Assembly: GCA_917880885.1 (NCBI GenBank)
Contig: OU862908.1
Coordinates: 12,077,501 to 12,141,500 of the forward strand
DNA length: 64,000 bases
Origin: Limnephilus marmoratus
Lineage: Eukaryota > Arthropoda > Insecta > Trichoptera > Limnephilidae
Direction: 5' to 3'
In this document: positions 32,351-43,654 of the stretch, piece after piece
How the letters are laid out: each line of letters begins with the position of its first letter
Position numbering within the stretch: the stretch's first letter is position 1
Notes under the pieces: model-generated
What the model saw: the letters and a program-made list of their open reading frames with translations, nothing else
What the model was told of the DNA's origin: nothing
Database searches by the model: none
Translations under genes and position numbers: made by a program

Positions 32351-34817
32351 TTTTGATTTCAAAATTAGATCGCTTAGAAATATTTTCGATGCTTTCATTA
32401 AATATTGCGAGTAGAACACTTATTTGCCTTAGAAATAATCAAGTGTTTTTTTGATTTGCCTTTTTATAAGCCCAGAGAAAAATATAGTATCGGGTCTATA
32501 AAAACTGCTTTAAACTTCAAAATCTCCTATTTACGAACCCTACTGGATACGCGCCATAAATATATTTAAATACATTTGGGCATTAATTTCTTTTAAATTA
32601 ATAATTTATGCTATGGGACCATGGGGGCGCGCGTCTATGGTTTTTGTATTATATTGAATTTACCTATGTGACATTGAAATTCAGTATATTCATGCATTTT
32701 CTTACCTCTGTGGAGCAGGCAATTTCTTCCGACGTGAGTGTTAGTGAAAGCCAAGAGATGTCACGCCTAGTCACGCATAACCAAATAATTCACCCAGAAT
32801 TGAATTATTATTGTACAAGATTTTTTGCACGTATTATTAATATGCAAATTTATATTCATTGTTGAAACTTCCTTGCTGTGCAAAACATCTGTTGAGATTA
32901 TGCAATACCGCCTTGGCAGAAATCGATATTTTGAATGAAAACTAGTGTCGTTTTGTGCTGGACATCGTACAAGAGCTGCATTCTCTGAGTGAGTATTGTT
33001 CTGTTTTCACTTAGGATTTTGGAATTGCTGTGTAGACTGTTTTGTGTCACATAGAGAAGATTTCAACTTTCCTTAATTTACATAGAGTAGTCATTCCCTC
33101 GTGTCAGGGGCTATTTACACGCCTCTACACCTACCTATGGTTTTAAGGTATAATTTGGAAAATTAAACCTACAGAAAATAAAATTCTTTAGAAAATGGTC
33201 GTAAAACATTCAAATATTTATGCCTGAGCTTCCTAAAATAAAATAAAACGAGGATTCGTGAATAAAACAAAATAGGCGGCTGGTATCAAACGGGATTTGA
33301 AACCGCTTTCTACATAAGAAGTGTTTTTGTTAGCGATCTGATCCCGAATTTTACACGACGTTGTGCATCACATACAAAAGAAATCACGTAAAGCGCTTTT
33401 ATTACGTACATAAAAAAAATGGAAAACATATGATCATACGGACAAAAAATTAAGACCAATTACTTTAATTAAACATTAACTACATCAATTTTAAAGAAGT
33501 TCAAACTGCGTGCATTCACAAAGCGTCCAATTCCAAAGTCTTGCCAACATTAAATGGAACTTTACAAATCCATGCGATCTACAAAACCCTTTACCACACC
33601 GTCATTTAGGCAAAGCGTCTGCGGCTATTCGAATTCTAGTTTTTAATACCTTGATGACAGATAGATATTATCCTTAGATCTGTCCTAGGCCTTTGCTCCC
33701 CTTTGCTGACAGGAGCGGAGTCGGGACATACCCTTACCATGCTGTTACTGTAGACTTCTCTCTCTGACTTAACTAACTCTGACAGAATAACTCTCAATGA
33801 TTTGATAGATGCGGTTAGAATGAACTCTTATTTGAAAACAAATATTTTAAGTAACAATGCTAATTGCGGTTTCACTGTATAAGTTGCAGATATTGTATAC
33901 GATCAAAAAAGTAACTCTCAACTTTCTGCGTAGATTGCAAAATGTTTTTAATCGCAAATTAGTTATGAGGTTAGGTTCACGATTCCGAAGGCCGACATCC
34001 CAAAAGCTGAGGTTCAGAATGTAAAAAAAATAAAGCTCATTAATTATTGCTTGTTGAAGAATTACAAAAAATGTACCCATGTACATGTCAGAACCAGAAA
34101 ATCATATGGTGTTAGCCATTTTTTGGTGTTTTTGTTTTAAGCGATTTCCAGAGAATAATAAACCCAAATTAAAAATTCAAAAGTTTTTTTAACCCGATTT
34201 TAGATTGCGATTTGATGGCTTAATTACCCATTTACAGACGATTATACAAAATTTTCCTCTTTCGGGATGTTGGTCTTTCGGGAATTTGATTTTTCGGAAA
34301 GTTTGTTATTCACAAATTCGATTTTTGGATTACAACTGACAGGGATGTAGCGAACTTCTAGAAAGTTCGCAACCATTTGAATAAAGGATGTAATGGAATG
34401 TACCTGAGACATAAGGTACCAGTTTCCGATAAGATCGGGGACATTTAGTGAGCCTAGGAGTCCCAGCTCGGACCTGTCGGCTGCCCATTAAAAGAAGATT
34501 ACTGGGGTAGGGGCCGACTTGGAGTTTAATATGTCTCTCTCGAGTGTATTTTTTCCTTTTTCCGAATAATTTTCAGAAAATACGAAAACTGCCACATAAG
34601 CGGCTTACTCCTACCACTTGCTGGAGCGGTGTGCCCACAGCGCGGGACACCCGGATCAAATCCCCATTCGTGTTATTTACTCCTACTCGTCCGAGACGCG
34701 AACAGGAAAATACTTTTGACGATCCTTTTGGGAATGCGGATGCTTGGAATTTTCTCGGTTTTGAAAGAATTCACCGTAAATACTATCATTTATATACTAG
34801 TCTAGGTAGGGCTATTT
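32351..34817. other. No gene; possible SINE trace near 33.3 kb
   Basis: At 33280-33320, minus strand, AGCGGTTTCAAATCCCG resembles a pol III B-box in a worn SINE, without a convincing A-box. The 34544-34861 plus-strand frame (105 residues) has no recognisable domain and runs into the tandem duplication that follows. Confidence 0.4.
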
Positions 34818-35047
34818 TATATGCGATTCACCTGAATTCAAGGCTTTACGCAAATCTATAAAGGAGTATATTTTATTTTTATTTATTTAATTATCAGCGT
34901 ACTCAATACCGAATTAAGGCCATCCTATAATGTATATGCGATGCACCTGAGTTTTAAGGTTTACACTATTTTAAATCTATGAAAGAGTATATTTCATTTT
35001 ATTTATTTATTTATCAGCATTACTGAACACTGGATTAAGGCTTTCCG
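34818..35047. repeat. Two-copy tandem duplication, period 115 bp
   Basis: TATATGCGATTCACCTGAAT at 34818 recurs as TATATGCGATGCACCTGAGT at 34933. The units share a TTTATTTATTTAATTATCAGC-type core and GAATTAAGGC/GGATTAAGGC ends, with scattered differences that indicate an older duplication. Confidence 0.8.
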
Positions 35048-36540
35048 ACAAGTCCTTATATTGAGAGGGATAACGGAAATTAGAGAAGAAATAATTTAAC
35101 GTTTAAAAGTCACTGAATAGATGAACCATCATAATATCTAAAAGTTCTAATGGTAATAACCATAGACATCAGAATGAATAGACCAGAAGATACAGGTGAG
35201 GGGTAAAACAAACTATGAGGGGCGAAGTGAGGAAAGGTACTGTGATTCGTTGAAAAATCAATCTGACAGTATATAGGCATCTCGCATTATAATATCACCA
35301 TTTAGTTCTTAAAAGCAAAATCTGCTTTTAATGAATAGACCTTTTTACATGGGAGTGCGAATTGCTTGCCACGTTAATAACATATTTGCTAAGGCCAAAT
35401 GCTTGCCCCAAAAACATTCGTCCCAATTCACATAGCAATATTTTGTTGTCGTGTTTAGTTAAAACACTTTTACAAATGTTTCATAATTTACTTACCCCTG
35501 TAACCAGCGACGAGCACACTGGAGAACCGCCCACATTCTCTATGTGCACATGATATGTAGGTATATTGTATAGCACAAGCTACCGTTTTGGCGTGTTATT
35601 TCGTTAAATGTACGGATGTTAGCTTCGCGCTGGTCACGGCAAGAATGATGACGTCACACATTTTAGATTCAAGCGAGGCTCTATCCCCTCCTCATGGAGC
35701 GAGCCGGTTCCAAGGAGGAGCTCCAGCCGGCTCCATGGGGAGGGGGAAATAATACGTTTTTATCACTTAGGGCAGGTCCAGATATATTCATATGTCCGTG
35801 GTAATAACGCAATTTTTTAATGGGTTACTTTGGAAATCAAACCAGAGGCAATCGGTTCAGAATCAAAACTCTTATAACAGTTCCACGGCGGTGGTCCTGG
35901 TCCAAAAAATGAATCCATTAATTATTCAAGTTGGGAACCTGGCTTCGCTTCGATTAGTTAAAAGTTCCCCGCGAAGAATTGATGTTAACGTTAATGAGGT
36001 GTTTCACTAGCGGTATCTTTAAAACCTTGAAATTTAAAGTGTGTTTCTAGTAGGAACAAGCGGTTTAATTTCCCAAAGTAACGAAGGGACGCCCTTAAAA
36101 GATTTACAGTTTCGAGCGTATCCTGCGGGGCGCGGGGTCTCCTGAGAGCAAAGTTTAGCGCTCGCTGATCAACTGTTTTACCAAGTCGTAATGTGTTTTT
36201 GTTGGCCATTCTATATCATTTATGACCTCCTTCACACTCCGCGATGAACTCCTTTTTGCATGTAAATGGCTGAGTATAATTTGTGCCACGCTTCATATAA
36301 AAATTCCCCGGGGAATAAACGACAAGATTACTTTTTTAGAAGGTAAACGAGAGAAATTAAAGAAAGCGATTTTTTAAATAACGTTCTTTACCAGGTTTAA
36401 AGGCGAAATATAAAATATGATGTTCTTCAGAGTAGTGGTGCGTATAATATTCAACCGAGCAAAATAAAATTTCCGGAATGCAATACTCAAAAATATGTAT
36501 ATATTTTTCCATAAAATTTAATCCAACACTATTTTTTAAT
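35048..36540. other. No gene; GC-rich hairpin at 35685-35746
   Basis: CCCCTCCTCATGGAGC faces GCTCCATGGGGAGGGG across about 30 bases, giving a 16-bp stem with one mismatch. The remaining sequence has no recognised element. Confidence 0.5.
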
Positions 36541-36722
36541 TAAAAGAAAGACAAACATTCCCGGGTTACAAATATTTGAAATTATTTGAATATATTTGAC
36601 AATATTTGAAAATCTCTGTCTAACACCACGGTAAGCGGAAAATGTTGCTTGTGTCATGATGAAGGGCTTAGCCAGCCGAGGAATCGAACACGCAACGCCA
36701 ACTTAACCACTGACCGGTCATA
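36541..36722 (-). mobile_element. tRNA-derived SINE (family S1), copy 2
   Basis: Minus strand: GGTCAGTGGTTAAGTTGGCG (A-box region), GCGTGTTCGATTCCTCGGCT (B-box), ACACAAGCAACATTTTCCGC, TTTGTAACCCGGGAATGTTT and GTCTTTCTTTTAATT. Order and spacing match 6310-6499 except for an indel in the head and a longer TTTGAATATATT-type middle. Such elements use LINE enzymes in trans. Confidence 0.8.
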
Positions 36723-37052
36723 CTTATACAGTTAAATTTCGAGACAATGTTAATGAAATATGAAATCTTATGAAACAAGAAAAAAAACACGGCAGAATAC
36801 ATGGAACTGCTACGACCGCGATTTGAAAGCAAGATTTACTAACTTAAAGTGAAATAAAAAAAACTGCCCTATACAAATGATATATCATTATTATTTTCTG
36901 TTGAACTATTCTGCACACTCGCTTTACACACATATGTGTTTGAATCATATTGTTTGAATACGTGGATATAGTACACCAGTCCACGCGAATTAGTGAAGTG
37001 TGTATAATATGTTTTATGTTTAAAAATATATAATATGGGATATATAGAAAAT

Positions 37053-37195
37053 GGTGACCTGTCATTTCAGAATGAAATCAACTCAGAACCTCCTTTAAAC
37101 GCCATTAAAAGTGACGAAAATTTTTTTTCATAGCTTTTAATGACGTTTCAAAGAGGTGTGAGTGAGTTGACTTGATTCTGAGTTGGCATGGAACC
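37053..37195. mobile_element. Foldback MITE (family M2), copy 1
   Basis: TTTCAGAATGAAATCAACTC and CGCCATTAAAAGTGACGAAA on the left are mirrored by TCATAGCTTTTAATGACG and TTGATTCTGAGTTGGCATGG on the right, so nearly the whole 143 bp can fold on itself. The same arms occur at 39185-39393. No coding sequence and no firm target duplication. Confidence 0.75.
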
Positions 37196-37776
37196 ATTGA
37201 AAATAGCACTTCGGACAGTAAATCAGTTAGGGCAGTGTCTAAGTGCGCTAGAAGGACTGATTAGGGAGGATTGTTTACATTACAGCGTAAGGGCTGTTTC
37301 CAGGTATAACCCCAGTCTCCCGCTTGCTCCATTCTAGATCTGTTTTAAATCTGGCGGGTCGCCACTCTCCGCGGGAGGGTTCGACCACATGTGAGGGATA
37401 CTGCTGTATGCTGGGTACAGTGCCATACTGAGTCAGCGTGCCTACATTGTTTCTGTCACCGGCGCGGGCGGCATCTGTTTACTGCTGGTATAAACAATGC
37501 GTCCGCCGACGGATGTGATTTTATCGCGCTCTAACTAGGAGCACGCTGCCAACAGACAGTAGAACTAACAGCACAGGTATTTTTTAATCAATTTCAATGT
37601 TGAATGATTAATAATAATCGTATTTGAATTCCGACATACTGAATTTTATTTTTGCTTTATTATGTATAGGGTGCAATGGAAATAGTGGTTGTTTTTAAGA
37701 ATCAAAACATAATAAGCCACTGAAACATAATAAAATTCGGAAAATGACGACAATATATCGTAAAATATATTCAGAT
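37196..37776. other. No secure gene; CpG-rich possible leader exon
   Basis: The CpG-rich stretch at 37320-37575 ends AACAGCACAG, followed by GTATTTTTT, a weak donor-like junction. No coding frame is convincing. It may be a non-coding first exon or a constrained regulatory region. Confidence 0.3.
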
Positions 37777-37980
37777 CTTAACGACGTAAGTAAAGAAGCC
37801 GTTTATACAAATTGCGACTCGCGACCCGTGTATTGGACGGACCTACTGTCGAATTTGCCCTATCAAAGAAAAGAAGAAAAATAATGTGGGAACCTTAACG
37901 ACGTAACTAAGAAAGCGTGTAAACAAATATACGCCCGCGGCACGGCGCATTGGACGAACGTACGGTCGAATTCGCCCTAG
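37777..37980. repeat. Diverged two-copy direct repeat, period 117 bp, CpG-rich
   Basis: Unit 1 (37777-37862) and unit 2 (37894-37980) share CTTAACGACGTAA, a CGxGTGTATTGGACG/CGGCGCATTGGACG block and GGTCGAATTCGCCCTA-type ends. The intervening bases are A-rich. The copies differ at many positions, but the CpG-rich blocks are the best kept. Confidence 0.7.
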
Positions 37981-38277
37981 CGAGCCTGGAGATTCGACCT
38001 TTCTGCCGCATTCATTTTAATTAATTCTGAAGAACGTGTTACAAATATGTAAGATGTTTATAAATGTTTCCCTCCCGAAGTTTTTAATTCATCGTCTAGA
38101 AAAATAAAATCTGGTGCTTACCAATAACTTCGTAGTTGAAAAACGGGTTATAAAGTTTTAAAATCGTTGTATGTAAAATATATTAATGGAAAGGTATTGT
38201 TTTTATTAATCTTAAATATAAAGAACTTACATCCCCAGGGATCTGTTTGAATAAAAAAGTTATTATAGTTACGAATT

Positions 38278-38474
38278 CCCCGACTAAATATCCTACGGAC
38301 AGAACATCCCCCAACACAATATCTACTAAAACCTAACCTAACTTAACAAAAAATAGGACGACAATAATACAGACATCCAGTAAAGACAATAAATTATTGT
38401 TCAAAAATAGTAAAATAAGGTTAGGTGAGGTTAGCTTTTAGTAGGTATTTTGTTGGATGATATTTTGTCGGGGA
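38278..38474. mobile_element. Foldback MITE with GTTAGGTTAGG-type inner arms
   Basis: CCCCGACTAAATATCCTACG and CAACACAATATCTACTAAAA followed by CCTAACCTAACTTA on the left face TAAGGTTAGGTGAGGTTAGC, TTTTAGTAGGTATTTTGTTG and TATTTTGTCGGGG on the right. The arms are about 70 bp with scattered mismatches around a 55-bp AT-rich centre. It has no gene. Confidence 0.78.
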
Positions 38475-39184
38475 TATTTTTTCGCGGAATGGAAACGCGC
38501 ATTACCGTTGTTAGTATTGATCTCTTTAGTGCATGTCATTGGCTTGAAAAAGACTCCGTGCTGGACTTTTCCCGTCCGATAACGGTTATGCTGTTATCTT
38601 CTTTAGGAGACACATCTGTTAACGATTCCAGGTGCTTTTTTTTATACATCGACGTATAATAAAATATATTTACATGTAGTAGACAAAAATCAATAAAAAG
38701 TACCGTATCATCATAAATATAATTACGGTTTTACAACAATAAAATTAGGTCATTAATAATTCATATTACTTGTAAGGTTTTACCCCGAACAATACCAAAG
38801 TGAGCTACAAACCTAAGGCAATTAGTCTACTGGAATAACCAAAATAATTAGAAATTCGACAGTCTAAAACGACTTAGTAACGAATGTAATTAATATAATT
38901 GAATTGAGTCCTAGTTCACGGAATTAGGACTCCGTGGATTGGCCAGCCTGATGAGACACCGGGTCACTGGAGCCAGGATGCGGCTAATGGCCTCCGACAA
39001 CACGGTGGTGACCGCAGCCTTCCAGCACCAAGCGCCACTCGTGAATGAGCGTTGGGCCCGAGCTCACTCAAGACCACGCCCTGCATGGTAATCGATTTAA
39101 TTTATTTTTGTTATCATAAATTTTATTACTTTTCTATTTATGTTTTCGTTTCTTTACTGTATAAATATATAAATATGTGTAACT
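38475..39184. other. No gene; GC-rich block at 38935-39085
   Basis: The block has one open frame including ASLMRHRVTGARMRLMASDN and a stop at TAA near 39090, then drops abruptly into AT-rich DNA. It may be the 3' end of a GC-rich retroelement. I do not recognise the protein and do not call a gene. Confidence 0.35.
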
Positions 39185-39393
39185 GTTTCCACGCCAACTC
39201 ACCATGAAACCAACTCAGAAACACCTCAGAAAGGTCATTAAAAGCTATGAAAAAATCATTTTAAAATAGCCGGTAACTCTAACCTAACATTACTTATTTA
39301 ACCAATTTTTTAAAATATTTGTTTTATCATCACTCTTGATGACCTTTCTGAGGTGCTTCTGAGTTGGTTTCATTCTGAGTTGTCCGGTCACCG
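39185..39393. mobile_element. Foldback MITE (family M2), copy 2
   Basis: The left arm has CCATGAAACCAACTCAGAAA and CACCTCAGAAAGGTCATTAA; the right arm has TTGATGACCTTTCTGAGGTG and CTTCTGAGTTGGTTTCATTC. The arms are about 75 bp and the centre about 55 bp. The agreement with 37053-37195 defines a family. Confidence 0.78.
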
Positions 39394-39399
39394 TATAAC

Positions 39400-39600
39400 T
39401 ATATGGGACGTGTGGGATTGTACTATCCTCCCCACATCCTGGAATAAAGAATTTATTATTATTATTATGAAAATCCTTGTAGAACACCCCTCTCCCACCC
39501 CCCCCCTTATTTTATGTACACAAACTAAGGCTAAGAATAATTTGTACCAGTCTGAAGATAGCTTTAACGAGCTGAAACCGGTTACGGTCAAATAAATTAA
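39400..39600 (+). other. LINE-like (TTA)n tail and GAAAC hairpin motif
   Basis: CATCCTGGAATAAAGAATTT followed by (ATT)n at 39452-39468 looks like a retroposon 3' end. At 39552-39585 CTGAAGATAGCTTTAACGAG, AGCT and GAAACCGGTTACGG form the hairpin-GAAACCGG motif on the plus strand. Confidence 0.45.
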
Positions 39601-40566
39601 AGTAGAAATAAGTTTTATATTGGTTTTAGTATACCTAATATATTAGACATAGATCCAAACTAATTGAATATATTATTGGATTATTCAAATGTTACGAAAA
39701 CGGATATTTCGATTTGACCCTCGGTCTGCAGCGTCGAGGAATGCAATGTTATTTTCCACGAGATAGCTATACCAAATGCTGGCGTAACTTTTTTATGGGA
39801 GTTATTAAATAAAAGTACAAATGTATTCCATCATTTGGGCAAATAAAAAGCCTCGCTGTATTGTGGCGGAGTTAGGTCTAAAGGGGAACCCGGAGTGGGG
39901 CGCATTCACACGGCCGTGAGTCTGCAGTATTATTGAGAGTAATGGAAAAAAAGTCCCGACAAAAAGGGAAATAAAGCAGGAATATGAAAAAAAAAGTATG
40001 TTCCACCGTCGACCGGAGTATTTCGATTTATTTTCCAGAAAAAAATGTATGGCTGCGTAAACAATATTTTTCATATCACTATCCATGGGGCATCGAAAAT
40101 CCAAACGAACGTATTCATGGGATTTATCGGATAAAATGATTGGGAACCCGTTTAAATATTTTTATTATGGGTAGTAACGAGTGAGTACACAAACTTTGAG
40201 TATCCCTGTAATTCAGTTGTCCGCAAACCCGCTGCAGACGTGATACGATATTGCATGACAACTAGGCGCACCTGCCGTCGTATTTAAAAAAACATTGGAT
40301 TTGAAAATGCATTTTATGTAACGTGTATCGCCTACTAATAAAAGCACTCTCGTTAATGGAAGCTTGGGCACTGGAATTTGCAGCGATGTCAAGTTCGGGG
40401 GCTTTTGAAATGTGGACCTTTGTGAGAATGCTAAAAGTATCTAGGACCATATTGTATGACTGACGAGGATGAGTAACTTATAATACGAAATCAGTGTGAA
40501 AGAGAATTTAAAATATCTTAAAATTTGCAAATATTGCCTATCCCGTACCTCAGTATGGGAAAAAAA
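39601..40566. other. Nothing recognised
   Basis: The minus-strand frame at 39805-40104 (99 residues) has hydrophobic stretches but no family that I know. Confidence 0.35.
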
Positions 40567-40724
40567 GGGGGCAAACATTAATTACGTGAGCAGTTTTTCT
40601 TCCAATCTAGACCCCCCCCTTGGTGAGATAAATTTGGACCACTTCGTATGTTCTTTTCATTAGACGTGATATTTTGCTGGACCCCCTCGCCCCCTTTGAG
40701 CTCACGTAATTAATGTATGCCCCC
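40567..40724. mobile_element. Small MITE with 25-bp terminal repeats
   Basis: GGGGGCAAACATTAATTACG continuing TGAGC matches the reverse complement of the right end, GGGGGCATACATTAATTACG continuing TGAGC, at 24 of 25 bases. The 158-bp element has a short C/T- and G/A-rich interior and no frame. No convincing target duplication is visible, so the superfamily is left open. Confidence 0.8.
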
Positions 40725-41019
40725 AAAGAGGAATACATTGGAATCAGATACTCCTTCTCTCCAACTCGAACGTGCCGCCAATGAATGCAATACCTTTAAA
40801 ATATCAGGCCTCGGACCTATTTATTCGGAAGGTCAAAATATTTCCTCTTTTCAATAAAATTCAAATAAATAGAATCCAAAAACTTGTTTTTAAAAGGTAA
40901 ATTTTATTATTCGAAATAAATATATAATTTTTGAAATAAAATTTTTTTTACGCCAACAAAAAAAAATTTCAAACTGATTCACTTTACCTTTTTTTAACAA
41001 TTTTTTATTTATTTTTACA

Positions 41020-41475
41020 TTAACTCCATGAAAAAATTTCCCTCAGGGCCTATGTCATATGGGATGCTGTGTGGAGGGTCTTTTTGAGGAGAGGAAGGAA
41101 TGAACATTGGTCTTGAAAATACCCATGTTGTTGGAAGGAGGAAACACAGAGGCCGGCAAATCATTCCACAGCCGAGCTGTAGAACACCATAACGAGTCGA
41201 AGAAACGACCCGTTCTCGTGTAACAAATGTCAACCGTGTACAAATGTTGGGCACGGGTTTGGCGTGTTTCCCGACTATGCACTGGTGCCGAAGGGATCAA
41301 TGATGCTAGTTCCTCGGAGCATCTTCCATTGTAATACCGGTAGAACAAGGATAGCATTCCCACCCGACGCCTGTGCTCTAAAGATTGCAATCCGTCTGTT
41401 AAGATGGGAGAATCTATTAAACGGACCGCCCGTTTCTGCACAGAGTCGAGGGTATTTTTCATTGCTGGTAATGAA
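41020..41475 (-). pseudogene. LINE family A ORF2 C-terminus, copy at 41 kb
   Basis: The minus-strand frame up to 41055 encodes KNTLDSVQKRAVRLIDSPI, LEHRRRVGMLSLFYRYYNGR, a SELAS-like loop, then RTGRFFDSLWCSTARLWNDL and PASVFP with NMGIFKTNVHSFL. Q-K-R-A-x-R-L-I, L-x-x-R-R-x-V, L-F-Y-R-Y-Y-x-G, T-x-x-L-W-N-x-L-P-x-x-V-F-P and F-K-x-x-V are the classical end of Jockey-like ORF2 proteins. The frame is intact to its stop, but only the last 130 or so residues are present because the copy is 5' truncated. The 3' end has half of the CCTCAGGGCC hairpin and a T-rich (poly-A reversed) edge. The closest relative in the window is at 62012-62505. Confidence 0.82.
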
Positions 41476-41486
41476 AAAAAAAACAC

Positions 41487-43309
41487 ATATATTTATTAGG
41501 CAAACGTATTATAAACATTATCCTCAACTGACTTTTTTGTCGTTTCATGTAAAAATAATTAATAAAAAATTCCCAAAATTTCATAAATTTTTTAAATTAT
41601 GATCTGAAAAACTTTAGTTTCAAGAAGGTGTAGATACATTTTAATTATTTTGTTGTTAATTTTTATATTTGATTATAAAGTGTGGCGTTTTCACTTTCTA
41701 ACACCGTTTAGGTCGTATTTCTAACCATGCTAGTAAGGGAGATACAACGATTTCTATGAGACCTATAAGAGTTGTTCCAAAAAGCCTGCAAATTAGCCTG
41801 AGAAGTTAAGAGGGCGTTACCAGAGAAAGCCGGAAATACGTCATTTTCAAAAAAGTTTTTAGACGTATTGACTCTTTTCCACAAAAAAATATAAATGGAT
41901 TTCGAAAGATTGTTCTTTTATCTAGTGAAGTTATGTAATAAATTTTTAGAATTTTTTTAAATTTTTAGTTTAATAAGGTTATTCCATAGGTCGTTGGCAG
42001 ATTTGTTAAATTTTCAAAAAAGTTTTTGTATTATACCACACCCATTTCAAATAATGTAATCATGCAGTAAAATAAATCAATACATTATCTAGCAGAGTTA
42101 TGTATTAGAATTTTAATTTTAGTTTCAATAAAATCATTAAAAAATATGTACGTACATGTGTTTCTTGACGAAAATTGGTCCATTTGTGTATTTATTTGCG
42201 CACTTACAAACTAATATATTTCAGATTTTTTTAACATTCTTATTAAATTTAGACATTATTGAAAAATGATAAATACTTATAATCAAAAAATAACTACAAA
42301 AAGTTCACTATCTTAATAGTTTTATCATCACGCCTTTCAGCATTTTTGGATGAAGGTATAAATTAAAGCTAATTTGGATTGAAATAAATTCGATATTGAG
42401 TTATAATTTAAAAAAGCTGGTACGGAGAATAATTAATATTTCTCATTGTAACCGCCCTGCACGATCGGAAGAACAACTTTCGACGAAATGTGGATTTTCG
42501 TCCGCTGGCTGGTTAAACGCTCTTAATCTCATCGATAGATCACTCGGTGATAAGATCTATAAAGCGGCAAATTCAAATTCCGATCGTCCTACGAAATAAA
42601 AACCGAATCATTGAAAAATAAAAATAAAACGAAAAACGTGAAATCTTAAAACTAAAACTTTTCTTTACCTAGAGCCTTACGTTCATAACTTCGCACGAAT
42701 AGAGCGAATCGAAGGCAGACGTTTTATTGTGTGGTTTCTATTTAGCTATTTGATCACGTGCCGTAGAGGAAAGCATGAGGATGCTCACTTTTTATTGCTC
42801 ACATATCCGATAATATCCCCGATACGGGGTAAAGCCCGGCCACATAGCCGCGCTGCCTTAGAACCCCTTCGCAATGGCTTCGTGATATCTTTCCACAGCC
42901 GTAGCCCATTGCCCGTTGCCTACAGCCGACCTGTTGCCCGCAGCCGATGGAATGTTTCCGTGCGCGGGTTTATCGACGACTTGGCGGTCATCGTGGAATC
43001 CTAATACGATTATTGTCTCTATAGGATTATGGCCTCCTGGTATCTAGCATCTTAAATATAATAAACTGAAAACTACAAAATAAATTTTTCTTCATTTTTT
43101 TTTTATGTCTTTCGATTCATTTATTATTATGTTTATCTCAATAAAATATTCCGTCGAGTGACCAAGCATAATGTCGTCGAGTTTGAGAGTCATAATTCAT
43201 AATGGATTTCCAATACGAAAAATGACTGTTTGTTTGTGGGTTCTGCCAGCTAACATCTTGAATACAATAAAATGATAACTTATGAAAAATGCTCATATTA
43301 TTACGCAAA
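41487..43309. other. No secure gene
   Basis: AT-rich to about 42400. The frames at 42396-42599 and 42729-43004 lie in a CpG-richer stretch (42440-42580 and 42830-42990). The second contains repeated GCCCATTGCCCGTTGCC-type motifs that resemble the tract in repeat family X. I recognise no domain. Confidence 0.4.
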
Positions 43310-43653
43310 ATTTTTTTTTTTTTAAATTAACTTTATTCCTCGTGAGGAAAATAATTTCCCTCAGGGTTTATGTCATCTTTATGGCTGCTGAGTGGAGGGT
43401 CATTTATAGGAGAGGAAGGAGTGAACATGGGTTTAGCTGAGACCCATGTTGTAGGAAGGAGGAAAAAGGCCGGCAAATAGTTTCATAACCGAGCTCTTGA
43501 ACTCAAGAATGAGTCGTAGAAACGACCCGTTTTCATAAGACAAATGTCAACCATGTACATATGTTGGGCGCGTGTTGGCGTGTTTCCCAACCATGCACCG
43601 GTGCCGAGGGGATTAATGACGCTAGTCTCTTGGAGCATCTTTTATTGAATACC
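43310..43653 (-). mobile_element. LINE family A tail, diverged copy
   Basis: A T-run (43311-43321), the GTGAGGAAAATAATTTCCCT hairpin region, GAGTGGAGGGTCATTTATAG, GACCCATGTTGTAGGAAGGA and GAGTCGTAGAAACGACCCG follow the 62 kb copy step by step, ending with TTGGAGCATCTTTTATTGAA. Stops and indels have destroyed the frame. The match ends at about 43653, directly against the next LINE. Confidence 0.78.
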
Positions 43654-43654
43654 T

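Noticed and set aside
41264..41602. 112-residue plus-strand frame
   Set aside because: It is the antisense of the family A LINE coding tail. The same antisense frame appears at 62200-62508 and has no motif of its own.
42729..43004. 91-residue frame as an exon
   Set aside because: CpG-rich with repeated CCCGTTGCC-type motifs like those in repeat family X, no recognised domain and no splice pair.
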